DNA of 64,000 nt from Ophioderma brevispina (Eukaryota > Echinodermata > Ophiuroidea > Amphilepidida > Ophiodermatidae), in contig JAMKCH010022379.1 in assembly GCA_023653785.1 (NCBI GenBank), forward strand, positions 1 to 64,000, in the 5' to 3' direction. A program made the translations under genes and the position numbers. Of this stretch, positions 21,794 to 32,132 are shown one piece after another. The notes beneath the pieces are model-generated. The model was not told the DNA's origin and did not search any database. It saw only the letters and a list, made by a program, of their open reading frames with translations. Position 1 is the stretch's first letter. The number at the start of each line of letters is the position of its first letter.

Positions 21794-22756
21794 ATTTCAG
21801 TGAGGGAGATAGAGGTAGAGTCTGGGAAGAGCATATGGAGAGAATCATGAATGAGGAGAATGAGTGGGATCAGAAGGTAGAGGCTGATGTGGTTGAAGGG
21901 CCAGTTAAGAGGGTCAGCCGGGAAGAAGTGGTGAAGGCAATAAGAGAAATGAAAAAAGGAAAGGCAGCTGGCCCCTCAGAGGTGAGTGCTGAGATGATTT
22001 GTGCGAGTGGAGAGATGGGGATTGGTGTGATGATGGAGTTGTGTCAGAGAGTGTTAGATGGAGGAGGGATGCAAGTTGAGTGGGCAGTGAGTGTGGTAGT
22101 TCCAATTTTTAAAGGGAAAGGGGATGCAATGAGTTGTGGTGTATATAGGGGTGTGAAACTGTTAGAGCATGCAATGAAATTTGTGGAGAGGGTTCAAGAG
22201 AATAGGATTCGGAAGATAGTGGAAGTGGGTGAGTTTTCAAGTTTATGCCAGGGAAGGGAACGATAGATGCAGTGTTTATTTTGAGGTTGCAAGAGGAATA
22301 TCGAGCTAAAGGGAAAAAGCTGTGTTTTGTAGACTTGGAGAAGGCATTTGATAGGGTACCGAGGAAAGTGATGGAGTGGGCGATGAGGAAGAGAGAGATA
22401 CCAGAAGTAGTGGTTAGAGCAGTGATGAGTTTGTATGAAGGAGCAAAGAAAAGAGTAGAGTGGGGTCTGATTTGTCTGAGGAGTTTGAGGTGAAGGTGGG
22501 TGTGCATTAAGGTTCTGTACTTTTGCCATTGATTTTTGCAATTGTGATTGACGTAGTCACAGAGAGTGCAAAAGAAGGTTTGATGAGTGAGATGTTGTAT
22601 GCTGATGACTTGGTTTTAATGTGGGAGACAATGGAGGGACTGAGGGAGAAGTTTTGGAAATGGAAGGTGGCTTTTGAGAGTAAGAGTCTGAAGGTAAACC
22701 TTGGGAAGACAAAAGTGCTGGTGAGCGGGGTGGAGAGGGAGGTGGTAGTAAGGTAG
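21790..22756 (+). pseudogene. LINE reverse transcriptase, frameshifted
   Basis: Fingers: REEVVKAIREMKKGKAAGPS at about 21925 and VVVPIFKGKGD at about 22095. Palm: [19 protein letters not shown] at about 22322, VHQGSVLLPL at about 22501, and the catalytic YADDLVL at 22598-22618. Thumb side: LKVNLGKTKVLVSG near 22690. Frame changes occur near 22245 and 22465, so the Asp residues survive but no continuous enzyme can be made. Confidence 0.85.
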
Positions 22757-22761
22757 ATCCA

Positions 22762-22896
22762 TGTGGCGTGTGTGGGAAGAGGGTAAAAGCAAATTCAGTG
22801 TGGTGTGAGAAATGTGGGAAATGGATCCATGGGAAATGCACAAAGATGAAGAGAGTGACCCCAAGTTTGGCAAGAGATTTTATGTGCGGAAGATGC
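22762..22896 (+). pseudogene. C4HC3 PHD-like finger in the LINE
   Basis: Cysteines and a histidine follow C-x2-C-x10-C-x2-C-x4-H-x2-C-x15-C-x2-C: CGVC, then CEKCGKWIHGKC, then CGRC. This spacing fits a PHD zinc finger. It lies between the RT and the C-terminal domain, immediately after a frameshift/stop near 22755. It may bind histone tails or nucleic acid; that is an inference. Confidence 0.65.
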
Positions 22897-22936
22897 GAGA
22901 AGGGAGCTGGAGGGATGGTGGAACAGGAAAGATTCT

Positions 22937-23505
22937 GTGAAGGAGGTCACATACCTTGGGGACAAGGTTAGTGGGGGTGGTGGATGCGAGGTGGCTGTGA
23001 CAGCTAGAGCGAGGTATGGGTGGGTGAAGTTTAAGGAATGTGGGGAGTTGTTACAATGGAAAAGATATCCTTTGAAGATGAAAGGAATGGTGTATGAGAG
23101 TTGTGTGAGATCAGTGATGCTGTATGGGAGCGAGACGTGGTGTCTGAGCGAAAATGAGATGGGGATTCTGAGGAGGACAGAGAGAGCAATGATAAGAGTG
23201 ATGTGTGGTGTGAAGTTGATGGATAGGATGAAGACCAAGGACTTGATGCAGATTTTGGGTTTGGAAGAGGCGATGGACCGGTTGGCGAAGGTGAATAGTG
23301 TACGTTGGTATGGGCATGTGTTGAGGAAGGATGATGGCATGCCTTGAGTTCGAGGTGGGAGGTTTGAGGAGGGGACATCCAAAGAAGACAGGGAAGCAAG
23401 TGTAGGAGGAGAGTAGGAGGGTTGAGTTGAGGATGGAAGATGCATTGAATTGGTTGAAGTGGAAGAAGGGCGGTTGCTGCGAGTGTGAGGTGAATCCGGC
23501 CACCC
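22937..23505 (+). pseudogene. LINE C-terminal domain
   Basis: The translation contains EVTYLGDKVSGGGGCEVAVT, SVMLYGSETWCLSENE, RRTERAMIRVMCGVKLMDR, and VRWYGHVLRKDDG. This block is typical of the region downstream of RT in several APE LINE clades. The frame closes at 23345 and resumes out of frame through MEDALNWLKW and EVNPATPVYGDKT at about 23430-23525. Confidence 0.75.
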
Positions 23506-23577
23506 CCGTTTACGGGGACAAAACCGGACTTAAAACTTTGGTTTTACTACTTACTACTACTACTATTCTTATAGGTG

Positions 23578-24050
23578 GGATAGCCTTCTTATCAGTAAGC
23601 TCCTCCAGGGCCTCCCAGGCAGCAGCATGGTTTGATTTCAAGATGTAGGGTGTCAAGTGCTTCAGCCTTGGAGTTAACATGCTCCTCGCTCCCCTGTTCT
23701 CCATGGTTTAAGCATGATCAAGTGCAGCCTTAGTGGCATAAAAGTCCTGCTTGGAGCTTCTGTTAGATTTAGGTGCTTCTTGGCTGCAGACTTAAGTTTT
23801 CTCTGGCTTTGCTGACTTTGACATTTGAGACAAAGGCAGTAGTCTTCTTCTTTCTTCTAGGTAGCATCTCCAATGCAATTTCTTTGAGGGCATCGTATAC
23901 TGTGCTAGACTTCTTGTCTTCAAGCTCATCAACAGGAGTGTTGAACCTGTTATGTACTGCTACAGTATACTGCTCAGAAAGCTTTATCTCCCACTGCCTT
24001 CCTCCAGTCCATTGCTTTCTAGGGATCTCTCTTTCTTGGTCAATACATGA
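23578..24050 (-). pseudogene. Minus-strand LINE linker (upstream half of the split LINE)
   Basis: On the minus strand, after a poly-A stretch, the frame reads KLSEQYTVAVHNRFNTPVDE, then ALKEIALEMLPRRKKKT, and then in a second frame KSNHAAAWEALEELTDKK. This matches the order of a LINE linker (NRF.....E, W..L.E.A...LP..K, AAW...REL..KK). The reading continues logically into the RT fragment at 20130-19660 if the plus-strand LINE is removed. Confidence 0.6.
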
Positions 24051-24234
<184 letters not shown>

Positions 24235-24524
24235 GCTCTATACATTTAAGAGGCGACGCTATTTTTTCTGTCAGTACATTACACGTGTTGACATATTAAA
24301 CATTAACAAATCTGTGTCCCCCCCAACCGAATCCGCCACTGTATACCAAAATGTCCGTCGGTTGCTTCACTCATCTAATGTACAGTTACCGTTTTGTAAG
24401 TTGGGGATCAAGTGCAAAATGTAATTGCGCGAAGATTGTATGGGTTCAATTCATGGGCTTGGCTATTGTGCACCCAGGAGAACACAAGAAATGACCATGG
24501 CCCACATATGTGCCATTCTTCCCT

Positions 24525-24978
24525 ACAAGAGCTGTTGGTAACAGCACAGTTCACACCACAGCAAAGTGCATTTCTTGTTACAGAGTACCATTGTATTCGG
24601 ATTGTAAGTGCTTGGAGATTCAGTCAGAAATACCCTAACGTAAGCCCGCCGTGGTACCGTTAACAAAAACATTGAAAATTCTCGCAGAACTGGAACAAGT
24701 CAAAATCTGAACAAGGAGCGATGTGGTAGTCCCTGAACCTGAAAGGTCTGCTGCCAGTATTCAAGCAGTCAGTGACCAAGAGGTCAAATAGTTAGCTGTC
24801 TTTGAAATGGATTGAGAATTCCATCTGCCACTTTCAACCCCTATCAGATGATACAGAGACATCAATTGGAGCCTCAAGACTATCAACGTTAGTTTGATTT
24901 CTTCAAGTGGCTCAAAAATTGCCCTCCACGTTTCATGAAAGACCTTATCATTGGAGATGAAGCTGGTTTTGCTTTAAA
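24525..24978 (+). pseudogene. Tc1/IS630-like transposase, 5' part
   Basis: FTPQQSAFLVTEYHCIRIVS and KYPNVSPPWYR at about 24550-24660, then out of frame RRTGTSQNLNKERCG (about 24685-24729), form the N-terminal helix-turn-helix region (DUF4817-like) of IS630/Tc1-type transposases. About 80 codons later is DLIIGDEAGFAL (about 24940-24978), the box holding the first catalytic Asp. Frames are broken, and the copy is interrupted at TTAA by the MITE at 24979-25267. Confidence 0.65.
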
Positions 24979-25267
24979 GGTCCCAGGAAATGAGATGATA
25001 AACCTACTCCAAATCTTTATGGGACATTCCATTACAATAAACAGGGCCAGAAAAAGAATACACTACCAGTGACATCATTAGTGAAACTTGATTTTCAGTC
25101 AGTGTCATGAATAGATTCACACCAGTCACTTGGAATTTTCTATTACTCTGAAAAATCAATGGTACCACAAATGATGTCATCACCAACCCAAATATTGAAT
25201 ACTTTCTAGTCCCTCCTTGTAGACTTGACACAAACCACATCAATTCTATTTGCATTTCCTGGGACCT
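24979..25267. mobile_element. TTAA-flanked MITE inside the transposase remnant
   Basis: A 20-bp perfect inverted repeat TTTAAAGGTCCCAGGAAATG marks both ends, including TTAA at 24975-24978 and 25268-25271. The 289-bp interior has no coding. Left of it the reading is GDEAGFAL; right of it the same transposase resumes as HVREYAPRGQ. The TTAA duplication is that of piggyBac-type transposition. Confidence 0.85.
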
Positions 25268-25450
25268 TTAAACACCTAAGTGAATACTCACATGTACGAG
25301 AGTATGCACCAAGAGGGCAGTCTCTTCTTGATTCTGGAAGTAATACTGAAGCAACAGTTTTTCATGCAGATTGCAGGAGTTTGCAAAATATATTCTTGGT
25401 ACAGAAAAACAAACAGTCAAATGAGGCCAGTAATAAATATAATACATGAT
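25268..25450 (+). pseudogene. Tc1/IS630-like transposase, continuation after the MITE
   Basis: LSEYSHVREYAPRGQSLLD directly follows the second TTAA. In the family, VREYAPRG comes about ten residues after the DEA.F box, which is just what removing the MITE restores in position. Further family motifs (the W.QDGAP..H Asp box, DDE Glu) are not seen, so the 3' part is lost or unreadable. Confidence 0.6.
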
Positions 25451-25614
25451 AGAGTCGGTGAAACATATGCCTGTCATTACCTCACTTCACCTCCAAGTTT
25501 GTTTGTTTGTTTGTTGTTTTTTTACAAAAATGTTAAAGCCGGCAGTTGTGTCTTTACCTCACCGGAATTAACAGAACAACTTGTTGATTATGGTGCCATC
25601 AAGCGAAGCATCCG

Positions 25615-26575
25615 AAGATTGCCATGGGGTTATTGACAGATCTAGGGTTTATGATGAACCAATCAAATCAGCCTAATTCCATCCCATGAGGTGGAGTTCT
25701 TGAGGTTTGTGCTAAATTCAATGGAGAAGAGTGAAGATATCACAGGAGAAATAGTGAAGATAATATTTAAAAAGTGCAAAAGAGTATATTAAAAGTAGTA
25801 GTACGTCAGGAAAGTAGCAAGCATAGTGGGGCTGCTCATGCGACTCACACCATTCTTCCAGCAGCAATGTTTTTGCTAGCATCTACAATAGGCTCAGCGT
25901 TCATAAGATCATGCAGTCTTGAAGTTAACGATGGTGTGGTTCTTCTCAGGAAGAGCATTGAAATTTGTTACAGTCTCTATATGGACAGATGTCAGATGTG
26001 AACAAAGGCTTGAAAATAGACAACACAACAGTAATTGCCTAAATATAAGTATTGAAATGTGGAAGTGGTTCATGGAAAACGCATACTAATTTCCGTAGAG
26101 AACTGTCGGACAGCGGATCAGCTGCCCACAGTATTCTCAGATTTCAAGGAATGGACACTGGATCCGTTGATGTTTCAGAAGCTGGTAATAAACTTCCAGT
26201 GAGGATAGAATTGGAGAAGTTTGCTTCAAGGGCCAACATTAACCTTTTAACCAAGTAATGACTACATGCAGATGGAGAAGTCTGTGTCTTATCATTTGGA
26301 TGCACAGGCAGGCTTGGGAGGATAGATGCATGTAGCTTCGGCGGAACAGAAACCCATAAGTGTTTCTTCCAATTTATCTGATAGGAAATATGTTGGAAAA
26401 GGTCGAAGGGATCAAGTAGCCAGTGTGGGATGCTCAGGTATGGTATGCAGGCCATTACTCATGTTGGTTCAGAAACCAATTTCGTTGCCAAGAAATCAGT
26501 TATGTTGTACCTAATGCAGCAAGGATGATCCACTGATCAAACTGCAAATAGCAGGGTAGCTAATACCAGGTCTCA
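25615..26575 (+). pseudogene. DIRS-like RT/RNase H remnant
   Basis: Blocks in the expected order, over several frames: LLTDLGFMMNQ and HEVEFL.FVLNSMEKSEDI (25632-25740, late RT); YVRKVASIVGLLMRLTPF (about 25800, the connection typical of DIRS/Ngaro elements); MWKWFMENAY (about 26058); TADQLP.VFSDFKEWTLDPL (about 26115); ELEKFASRANINL (about 26210, RNase H end); VGCSGMVCRPLLMLVQKPIS (about 26425). No tyrosine recombinase was found. Many stops make it non-functional. The call rests on motif order. Confidence 0.6.
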
Positions 26576-26839
26576 TCACGCTGAGATTTGAATATGTGCT
26601 GCAACGCTCATCTTGACATCCTAGAGGGGCATGAAGAATATAGAATTGCTGGTGTAGAGGAAACAGGGTTTCCATTCTGTTTCAACATTATAGCAAAATT
26701 GTCAGGTGTTGGACGGATAGATATATTCTATATTAATACATATAAATCTGCATATAGATCGACGCACATTCAGATTGATGAAGAGTACATTGTCATTATT
26801 TGGTTAAATGTGGCAAGTAGGTAAGGCTTTGAGATATTT
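26576..26839. other. No gene seen
   Basis: A 78-codon frame at 26588-26824 follows the DIRS-like remnant but shows no recombinase or other domain. Confidence 0.3.
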
Positions 26840-27825
26840 TGCTGCTAGTGTCACCTGCCGTAGCGGTTGTGAGTGAAAGGGCTCATGACCTTTGACCTTG
26901 ACATTTTACCTCATAAACAAATGAGGGCTTGCGTGTAATATGCATAAACCAAGTTTTGATTACAATTGAACTTCAACTTGTCAATTAAGGTCAATCTTAC
27001 AATTTGACCATACATGACCTTTGACCTAGGTATGTGACCTTTGACCTCATCAACAAATGAGAGGTCCCACGTTGCACCTATGACTCAAGTTTGGTTTTTA
27101 AACCATTGAAGTATGCAGATATTATAGGCAAATGTTAACCCTTTTTAACAACAGACTACATCAACAGACAACAGTAGACAAAGTGGACAATGACCTTTGA
27201 CCTTGGTATGTGACCCTTGACATTATCAACAAATGTGGGATCTCAGATTGCACCCATGACTTAAAGGGACAAGCAGTGATTTACTGATCCAAAACAAAAA
27301 TCATCAAAATTCATATTTTTTTACTGGCATTTAAGTGCTAACATAACCTGCAAAAGGTTGGCTTGAAATCCCTGTATTAAAAATTTGAAATAAAGCCTTT
27401 CCCTGTGGATGTCCCAAATTTTTAAGTGTGATATTGTGCACCATTCCTGCACACTTTGACCTCAAACACAAACATTATTGATCTTTTTTTATTCTGTACT
27501 GGTGTAAACCACCATCAGCTGTTTGGTGTAGATTTTGAGTCATCATCGCTCTGTCTATTTGCGAGAGACGGCATGACAAATTTCCTCAAATACATTTTTT
27601 TCACTATTTGGTGTTTGATTTATAAGCTAGAAAATATGCTTCCACATTTTTTTTATTCTCTTGCATTATCGCTGCTTAACCCTTTAAATTTGGTTTAAAT
27701 CCATTGAACTATGTGGATATTACAGGCAAATGTTAACTCTTTTTAACAACAGACTACATCAACAGACAACAACAACAGTAGACAAAGTGATTCCTATGTG
27801 TCTTCCTGCCTTAAGGCAGGCGACA
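26840..27825 (+). repeat. TGACCTTTGACC-family repeat, with internal duplication
   Basis: Begins near GTCACCTGCCGTAGCGGTTG (compare GTCGTCTGCCGTCGCGGTTT at 36701). It carries three TGACCTTTGACC sites (about 26887, 27017 and 27187) plus TGTGACCTTTGACCTCATCA (27036). The segment GGCAAATGTTAAC..TTTTTAACAACAGACTACAT occurs twice (27127 and 27724). It ends at a perfect 16-bp palindrome CCTGCCTTAAGGCAGG inside GTGTC/GACAC arms (27798-27823). A TTAA MITE interrupts the second unit at 27265-27683. Confidence 0.7.
27265..27683. mobile_element. TTAA-flanked MITE inside the TGACCTTTGACC repeat
   Basis: Ends AGGGACAAGCAGTGA and TCGCTGCTTAACCCT are inverted with three mismatches, flanked by TTAA at 27261-27264 and 27684-27687. 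The host repeat reads ATGAC before and ATTTGG after. The uninterrupted paralogue at 27082-27095 reads ATGACTCAAGTTTGG, so excising the element plus one TTAA restores the repeat. Confidence 0.8.
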
Positions 27826-30196
27826 CAAAAACTGCCTCCAAAGAAATCACTGCACACACAAGATGTTGGCAACATATTTCTTTTTACAATGCCACACAGA
27901 TCTTCACAATAATCAGTAATTTACATACAACTGAATTCATATGCAAAGAAGTGTTTTACACCAATGTGTCATCCTATATAAATAGTTATCTTATACTCCT
28001 CAACCTTAGCAGCAAATAGATGAATATTTTAATCTTAGACACTTTTAAATTGATTCATTATCATACAATAATTAAGTACTAACATCAGTGTGTGTTATAA
28101 TAAAAGCAGAATTGCACTATAATAATTCAAGGCATATAACAAATGTACATGATTTAAGGCATATAAAAGAGATGGCGATGCATGCTCTTGTAATATCACT
28201 GCACAAGAGTCTAACCTGTCATAAATTTAATCCTAGTAATAATATGACAATTGACACAAATGTACATAATCTTGGTTGCTGCAATTTGATATCATATTTG
28301 CTACAAAATTCGAAAATGCTAATGATTGACATTTATATGAAATCTATTTCATTTTTCAAAAGTTTGCAGTTTGAAAAGATTCTGCAGCGGAAAATTGCTA
28401 GGTATCAATATGATCGATAAAAATTTAATTGCGGTGATTAAGCTTTAGCAAATGAACACCAAATGGAAATCACAATACTCGCTTGCCTGGACCGTGCTGT
28501 ATTGTATAGAGGTCAACTGTGCAACTGCCTAGCAGTCATTTCCTGCTTAGCAATTTTAATGCACAATCCTTTTCATTTGCAACTTCTGAAATTCAAATCT
28601 ATCAATACAATCTTTCATAATGGTTTCCATCTTTAGCAAATGTGTTATCAAATTGCACCTGAAAAATTATGCACAGTCATATCAAATACATCATAACAAA
28701 GTAAGCCGGTTTTCCTTTAAGACAGGTTAAATGTGGATTTCATTTGTGTGCAGTGTTTATATGCACAGGTTACCAATACGAGTGACCTTATTTCACTAAC
28801 GGCTCTGAGATCTTTGATACTGGCAATTGCAGTTCTAGTAGGCTTGTTTTAGCAGAAAACCAGACAGTAAAAGCCAAAGTTTTTGCAAATCGTATGGTGA
28901 TGATGGTTATGCATCATCAATATATCACATGTTTGTACAATTATGTGCACAGTTTTGGTGATTTTCCCTAAGGTACTGTAGAAAACATTAATTGATGCAG
29001 TTCATTAATATCATTAAAGTGTTAGTTAAGTCTTGTTGCACCACTACATACCATATTGATCAAATAATGCAAGTGTAAACATTATTTATCAGAGAAAACT
29101 CAGAAGAACACCTTGAACAATTGCACCACATTGTCAAAAGTGTGAAACCAACATGCTGGTTACTTTACAAACACCCTACTCTTCCTAATAAACGCCCCTC
29201 CCTAATATATTCTTCCTCTATTTCCACTAAAACCCACAAATTTTAGGCAAAAACTTTAATTTTTTCAACAAAAAAAATCCCAATTTTCACACAAAAAAGT
29301 CATTCTTTGACTAAAACAAATTTCTTCACCAAATATTTACTATTTTCCACCAAAACCCTACTACTATTAAATCTTTAATAAAATTTGCCTGTAATACTCC
29401 CCCTTTTAGGAAAAATTTCAGTGCACTGTACATTTATTAGGAACAATACAATAGGTTATAGTTGATTCCAATTGATGGTAGAGTTATGGGCAGAGTTTGG
29501 ACTTCGTCCATTACTCAAAATAGGGGACAGAAATACCCAGAAAATCTTTGATTTCTTTCTCGCAATACAAAAGAGATAGGATTGAAAGAAACTGGCCAAC
29601 TACAAATAAAGTTACGTTATTCGTCCAGTCAATACTTTGTATTTTATACTATGTGATGCATAGTGTGTCTACCCCAGAATTGGTTTTAAACATTGCCTAC
29701 AACAACATATCATAAATTTTAGAAGGCTTCAGTCACCTGAACCTTTATCTTCACTATTCATAAAATCAACTTTCACCTGCTTTCACTGAAACTATTCCTG
29801 GATTTAGTTTGCGATTTCTTGAACATTCAGGGTTATGCGTTTACTATTGATTGGGACTGTGAATGGCCCAACCGCTGAGGGTTGGCTATCATGGCTATAA
29901 AGCACATCATACCACAAATACACGGACCAAAGTTTTTAAATACTAATCTCCTCAATTCATATCTCCACCTACAAAAAAGTAGAGGCTATTCCACTATCAA
30001 CTGGAATCTAGTAGAGGAACGCCTATCTGTCTTACTATGGGCTACTGCAATTGCCTGCACAACAAAATGACTTAGCTGTGATACATTTGCACCTGCTGAT
30101 GTTCACTTGTAACATTTTGCTTTTGATAACATATTGGATTTGAAGACTGCAAATTCATGGTCTGGGCAGTACAGTGGCACTAGATAGAGCAGATGT
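27826..30196. other. AT-rich unique sequence, no gene seen
   Basis: No long frame, no repeat ends and no splice-bounded coding pattern that I can support. Frames at 28088-28420 and 29882-30070 are isolated and unassigned. Confidence 0.4.
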
Positions 30197-30214
30197 CCTT
30201 AAATTGGGGTCTTC

Positions 30215-30535
30215 TCGTTATTCCGAAGGTTCATTGTTCCAAGGTTCGTTATTACGAAGGTTCTTTTTTCCGAACACACGTTTTTAGCATTCGCTTTTCC
30301 GAATCCTTTAAAAGGTTCGGTATTACAAAAATAAGGTTGGGTATTCCGAATTTTAAAAATGGTTCGCTATTCCGAATCGTAAAAGGGGTTCGCTATTCCA
30401 AATCTTAAAAAGGGTTCACTATTCCGAATCTCAAAATAGGTTTGTTACTCTGAATAATTAAAAAGCTTCATTATTCTGAAACCAAATACCGTGTTCGTTA
30501 TTCCGAATTTCAAAAAGAGGTTCGCTATTCCGAAT
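30215..30535 (+). repeat. 26-bp tandem array, left arm
   Basis: Units start near 30215, 30230, 30245, 30289, 30316, 30336, 30362, 30388, 30414, 30440, 30466, 30493 and 30520. Core: CGYTATTCCGAA plus an A-rich spacer and GGTT. The core is partly self-complementary (TTCGGAATAGCGAA), so single units could also pair. Confidence 0.85.
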
Positions 30536-31138
30536 TTGTTTCTCACATTGGAGCAATGAGCATGATGAATGGATATTTTGCAATTGAAGCTGGTGATGCC
30601 AAGAAAATAAGCACCACTATTTATTATGTAGTATCAATTCTATTTTTGCATTGTTTTTAGGTGAACAAATTTTAAAGCCATTTTGGACAATTATCAGATT
30701 CTTTGTGCCTTAAAACATACATTAGACATCTTGGACGCAATCTTGATTTTGGGTACTTGTCAGTTTTGAAATCTCAAAATAATGAATTATTTGTGCCTTA
30801 AAAGATATGTTTTCACACTTTTATTTGCATTTCCAACTTGTCTTGGTGGCAAGTTATTGATAACAATGGGACCCATGAATGCGGCAGTATTGATGTGATC
30901 TATCATGCCTACCAAAAAATAATATGTATCACATAAAAATGTGCCAAATTCGATTGGTGTCATCACCACCAAAAACAGATAATTTTTTCTCCAAAATGTG
31001 AAAATAAAAAATATAGAACATAATAAAGAGTGGTGCTTATTTTCATGGCAAAAAAATAGTGGTATATTTTATCGTGGCATCACCGGCTTCAAAGTATCCA
31101 TATAATTCATCATGTTCATTGCTCCAATGTGAAACACA

Positions 31139-31375
31139 AAATTCGGAATAGCAAACCTGTTTTGAAATTCGGAATAACGAACACGGTATTTGGTTTCGGA
31201 ATACCAAACCTTTTTCAATATTCAGAAAAACGAACCTTTTTTGAGATTCGGAATTGCGAACCCTTTTTAGGATTCGGAATAGCAAACCTTTTTTACAATT
31301 CGGAATAGCGAACCCTTTTTAAGATTCGGAATATCGAACCTTCGGAATAACGAACCTTCGGAATATCGAGATTAT
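31139..31375 (-). repeat. 26-bp tandem array, right arm
   Basis: About nine units of ATTCGGAATAGCGAACC(C)TT with A/T spacer variation, reverse-complementary to 30215-30535. The outermost two are the short form, as on the left. Confidence 0.85.
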
Positions 31376-31389
31376 CCCCTTAAATTGGG

Positions 31390-31807
31390 CTCAATTTCTT
31401 CCCAATGCTCTTGGGGTTATAGAATATACAGTATCACATCTAGCTAGGACAATATCAATGCTTAGGTCTTTTTAAATTGGAAGACATCAGAGCCCAAATT
31501 CGTCATGCGAGTACAACAAAGTTGCATCTACATATTTTTTTCATTTTGCAGAAGAAGCAGTATTGCGTTCAAATTTCTTTAGTTCATATCCTTTTGAACA
31601 TTTTCTAACTTCTATAGAAATGTTTTTATTTAGATTTGAGGCTGGTGCTACAGCTTGTTTTGTGTGTTTTTACCTGTATTTGGAAAATTAAGCAAAAACT
31701 CAAAAACTCAATGTTATCCAAAATGTCGACTACAACTTTACAGCACTCACACAATGAAATATTCATAAAGGCATAAAGGCAGATAGTCCTATGTAATACA
31801 ACATAAA
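31390..31807. other. No gene seen
   Basis: AT-rich unique DNA between two mobile elements. Confidence 0.35.
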
Positions 31808-31815
31808 AGAAACCA

Positions 31816-32124
31816 CAGTGGCATACCTAGAAGGGAGCCAGGTGGGGGGGGGGGGGGGGGGGGGGGGGGGTTGTGGCCCTCCGAATCTGACTAGCTGTCG
31901 GCACGTCAACAACTGTCAGTGCATCATGATATAAGTTGGCCAAAAATATTATCAAGTAGAGTGAATTCAGCCAGTGAACACACTTTGGGCATTGCTAATA
32001 GTGTTGCCTGTGTATAGCTACCCACAGGTTTGTCGCCCTTCAGGTTTTGTGACTTTAAAATATTGGCAAACTGACAATTTTTGTCTCCCTTTTCCCCAAC
32101 CTCAAAATCCAAGGTATGCCACTG
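31816..32124. mobile_element. hAT-like MITE (copy 2) with a 27-G run
   Basis: Starts CAGTGGCATACCTAG and ends AAGGTATGCCACTG: a 12-bp terminal inverted repeat related to the elements at 18799 and 41560. A run of 27 G (31844-31870) lies near the left end, where the relatives have GGGGGCA. Flanks AGAAACCA and AGGAACAA agree at 6 of 8 positions, a decayed 8-bp duplication. Confidence 0.7.
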
Positions 32125-32132
32125 AGGAACAA

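Larger units (their letters stand above)
20135..23577 (+). mobile_element. APE-type LINE, nearly full length, inactivated
   Basis: A ~3.44-kb plus-strand element. It has a structured 5' leader (20135-20460), an AP-endonuclease region, an RT, a C4HC3 finger, a C-terminal domain, and a 3' end ACCGGACTTAAAACTTTGG with a TACTACTTACTACTACTACT tail. Frames break repeatedly (near 20720, 21400, 22245, 22465, 22755, 22930 and 23345), so it is dead. The leader word GTCAGGAAGGGCATCCGGTC and the 3' words are shared with the short derivative at 41022. Strong G/A bias on the coding strand sets it apart from the neighbouring DNA. I would place it near RTE-like clades, with low certainty. Confidence 0.85.
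30209..31377. mobile_element. Foldback element with 26-bp repeat arrays in both arms
   Basis: The left arm (30209-30640) carries about 13 units of GGTTCGCTATTCCGAATCTT then AAAAAG; the outer units are shortened to 16 bp. It then has a non-repetitive inner segment (CACATTGGAGCAATGAGCAT ... AATAAGCACCACT). The right arm (about 31010-31377) is the reverse complement: inner segment first, then about nine array units (AAGATTCGGAATAGCGAACC). Loop: about 30641-31009, non-coding. Both ends are flanked by CCTTAAATTGGG (30197-30208; 31378-31389), at least part of which is a target duplication. Confidence 0.85.

Noticed and set aside
21064..21834. 256-codon minus-strand frame opposite the LINE
   Set aside because: Ser/Leu/Phe-rich shadow of the purine-rich LINE coding strand; the plus strand carries the recognisable motifs.
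22795..23445. 216-codon minus-strand frame
   Set aside because: Same reason: antisense shadow of the finger and C-terminal regions of the LINE.
30209..31377. CRISPR-like array of regular 26-bp repeats
   Set aside because: The repeats are contiguous and degenerate with no unique spacers, and the array is mirrored in a foldback element of a eukaryotic genome.
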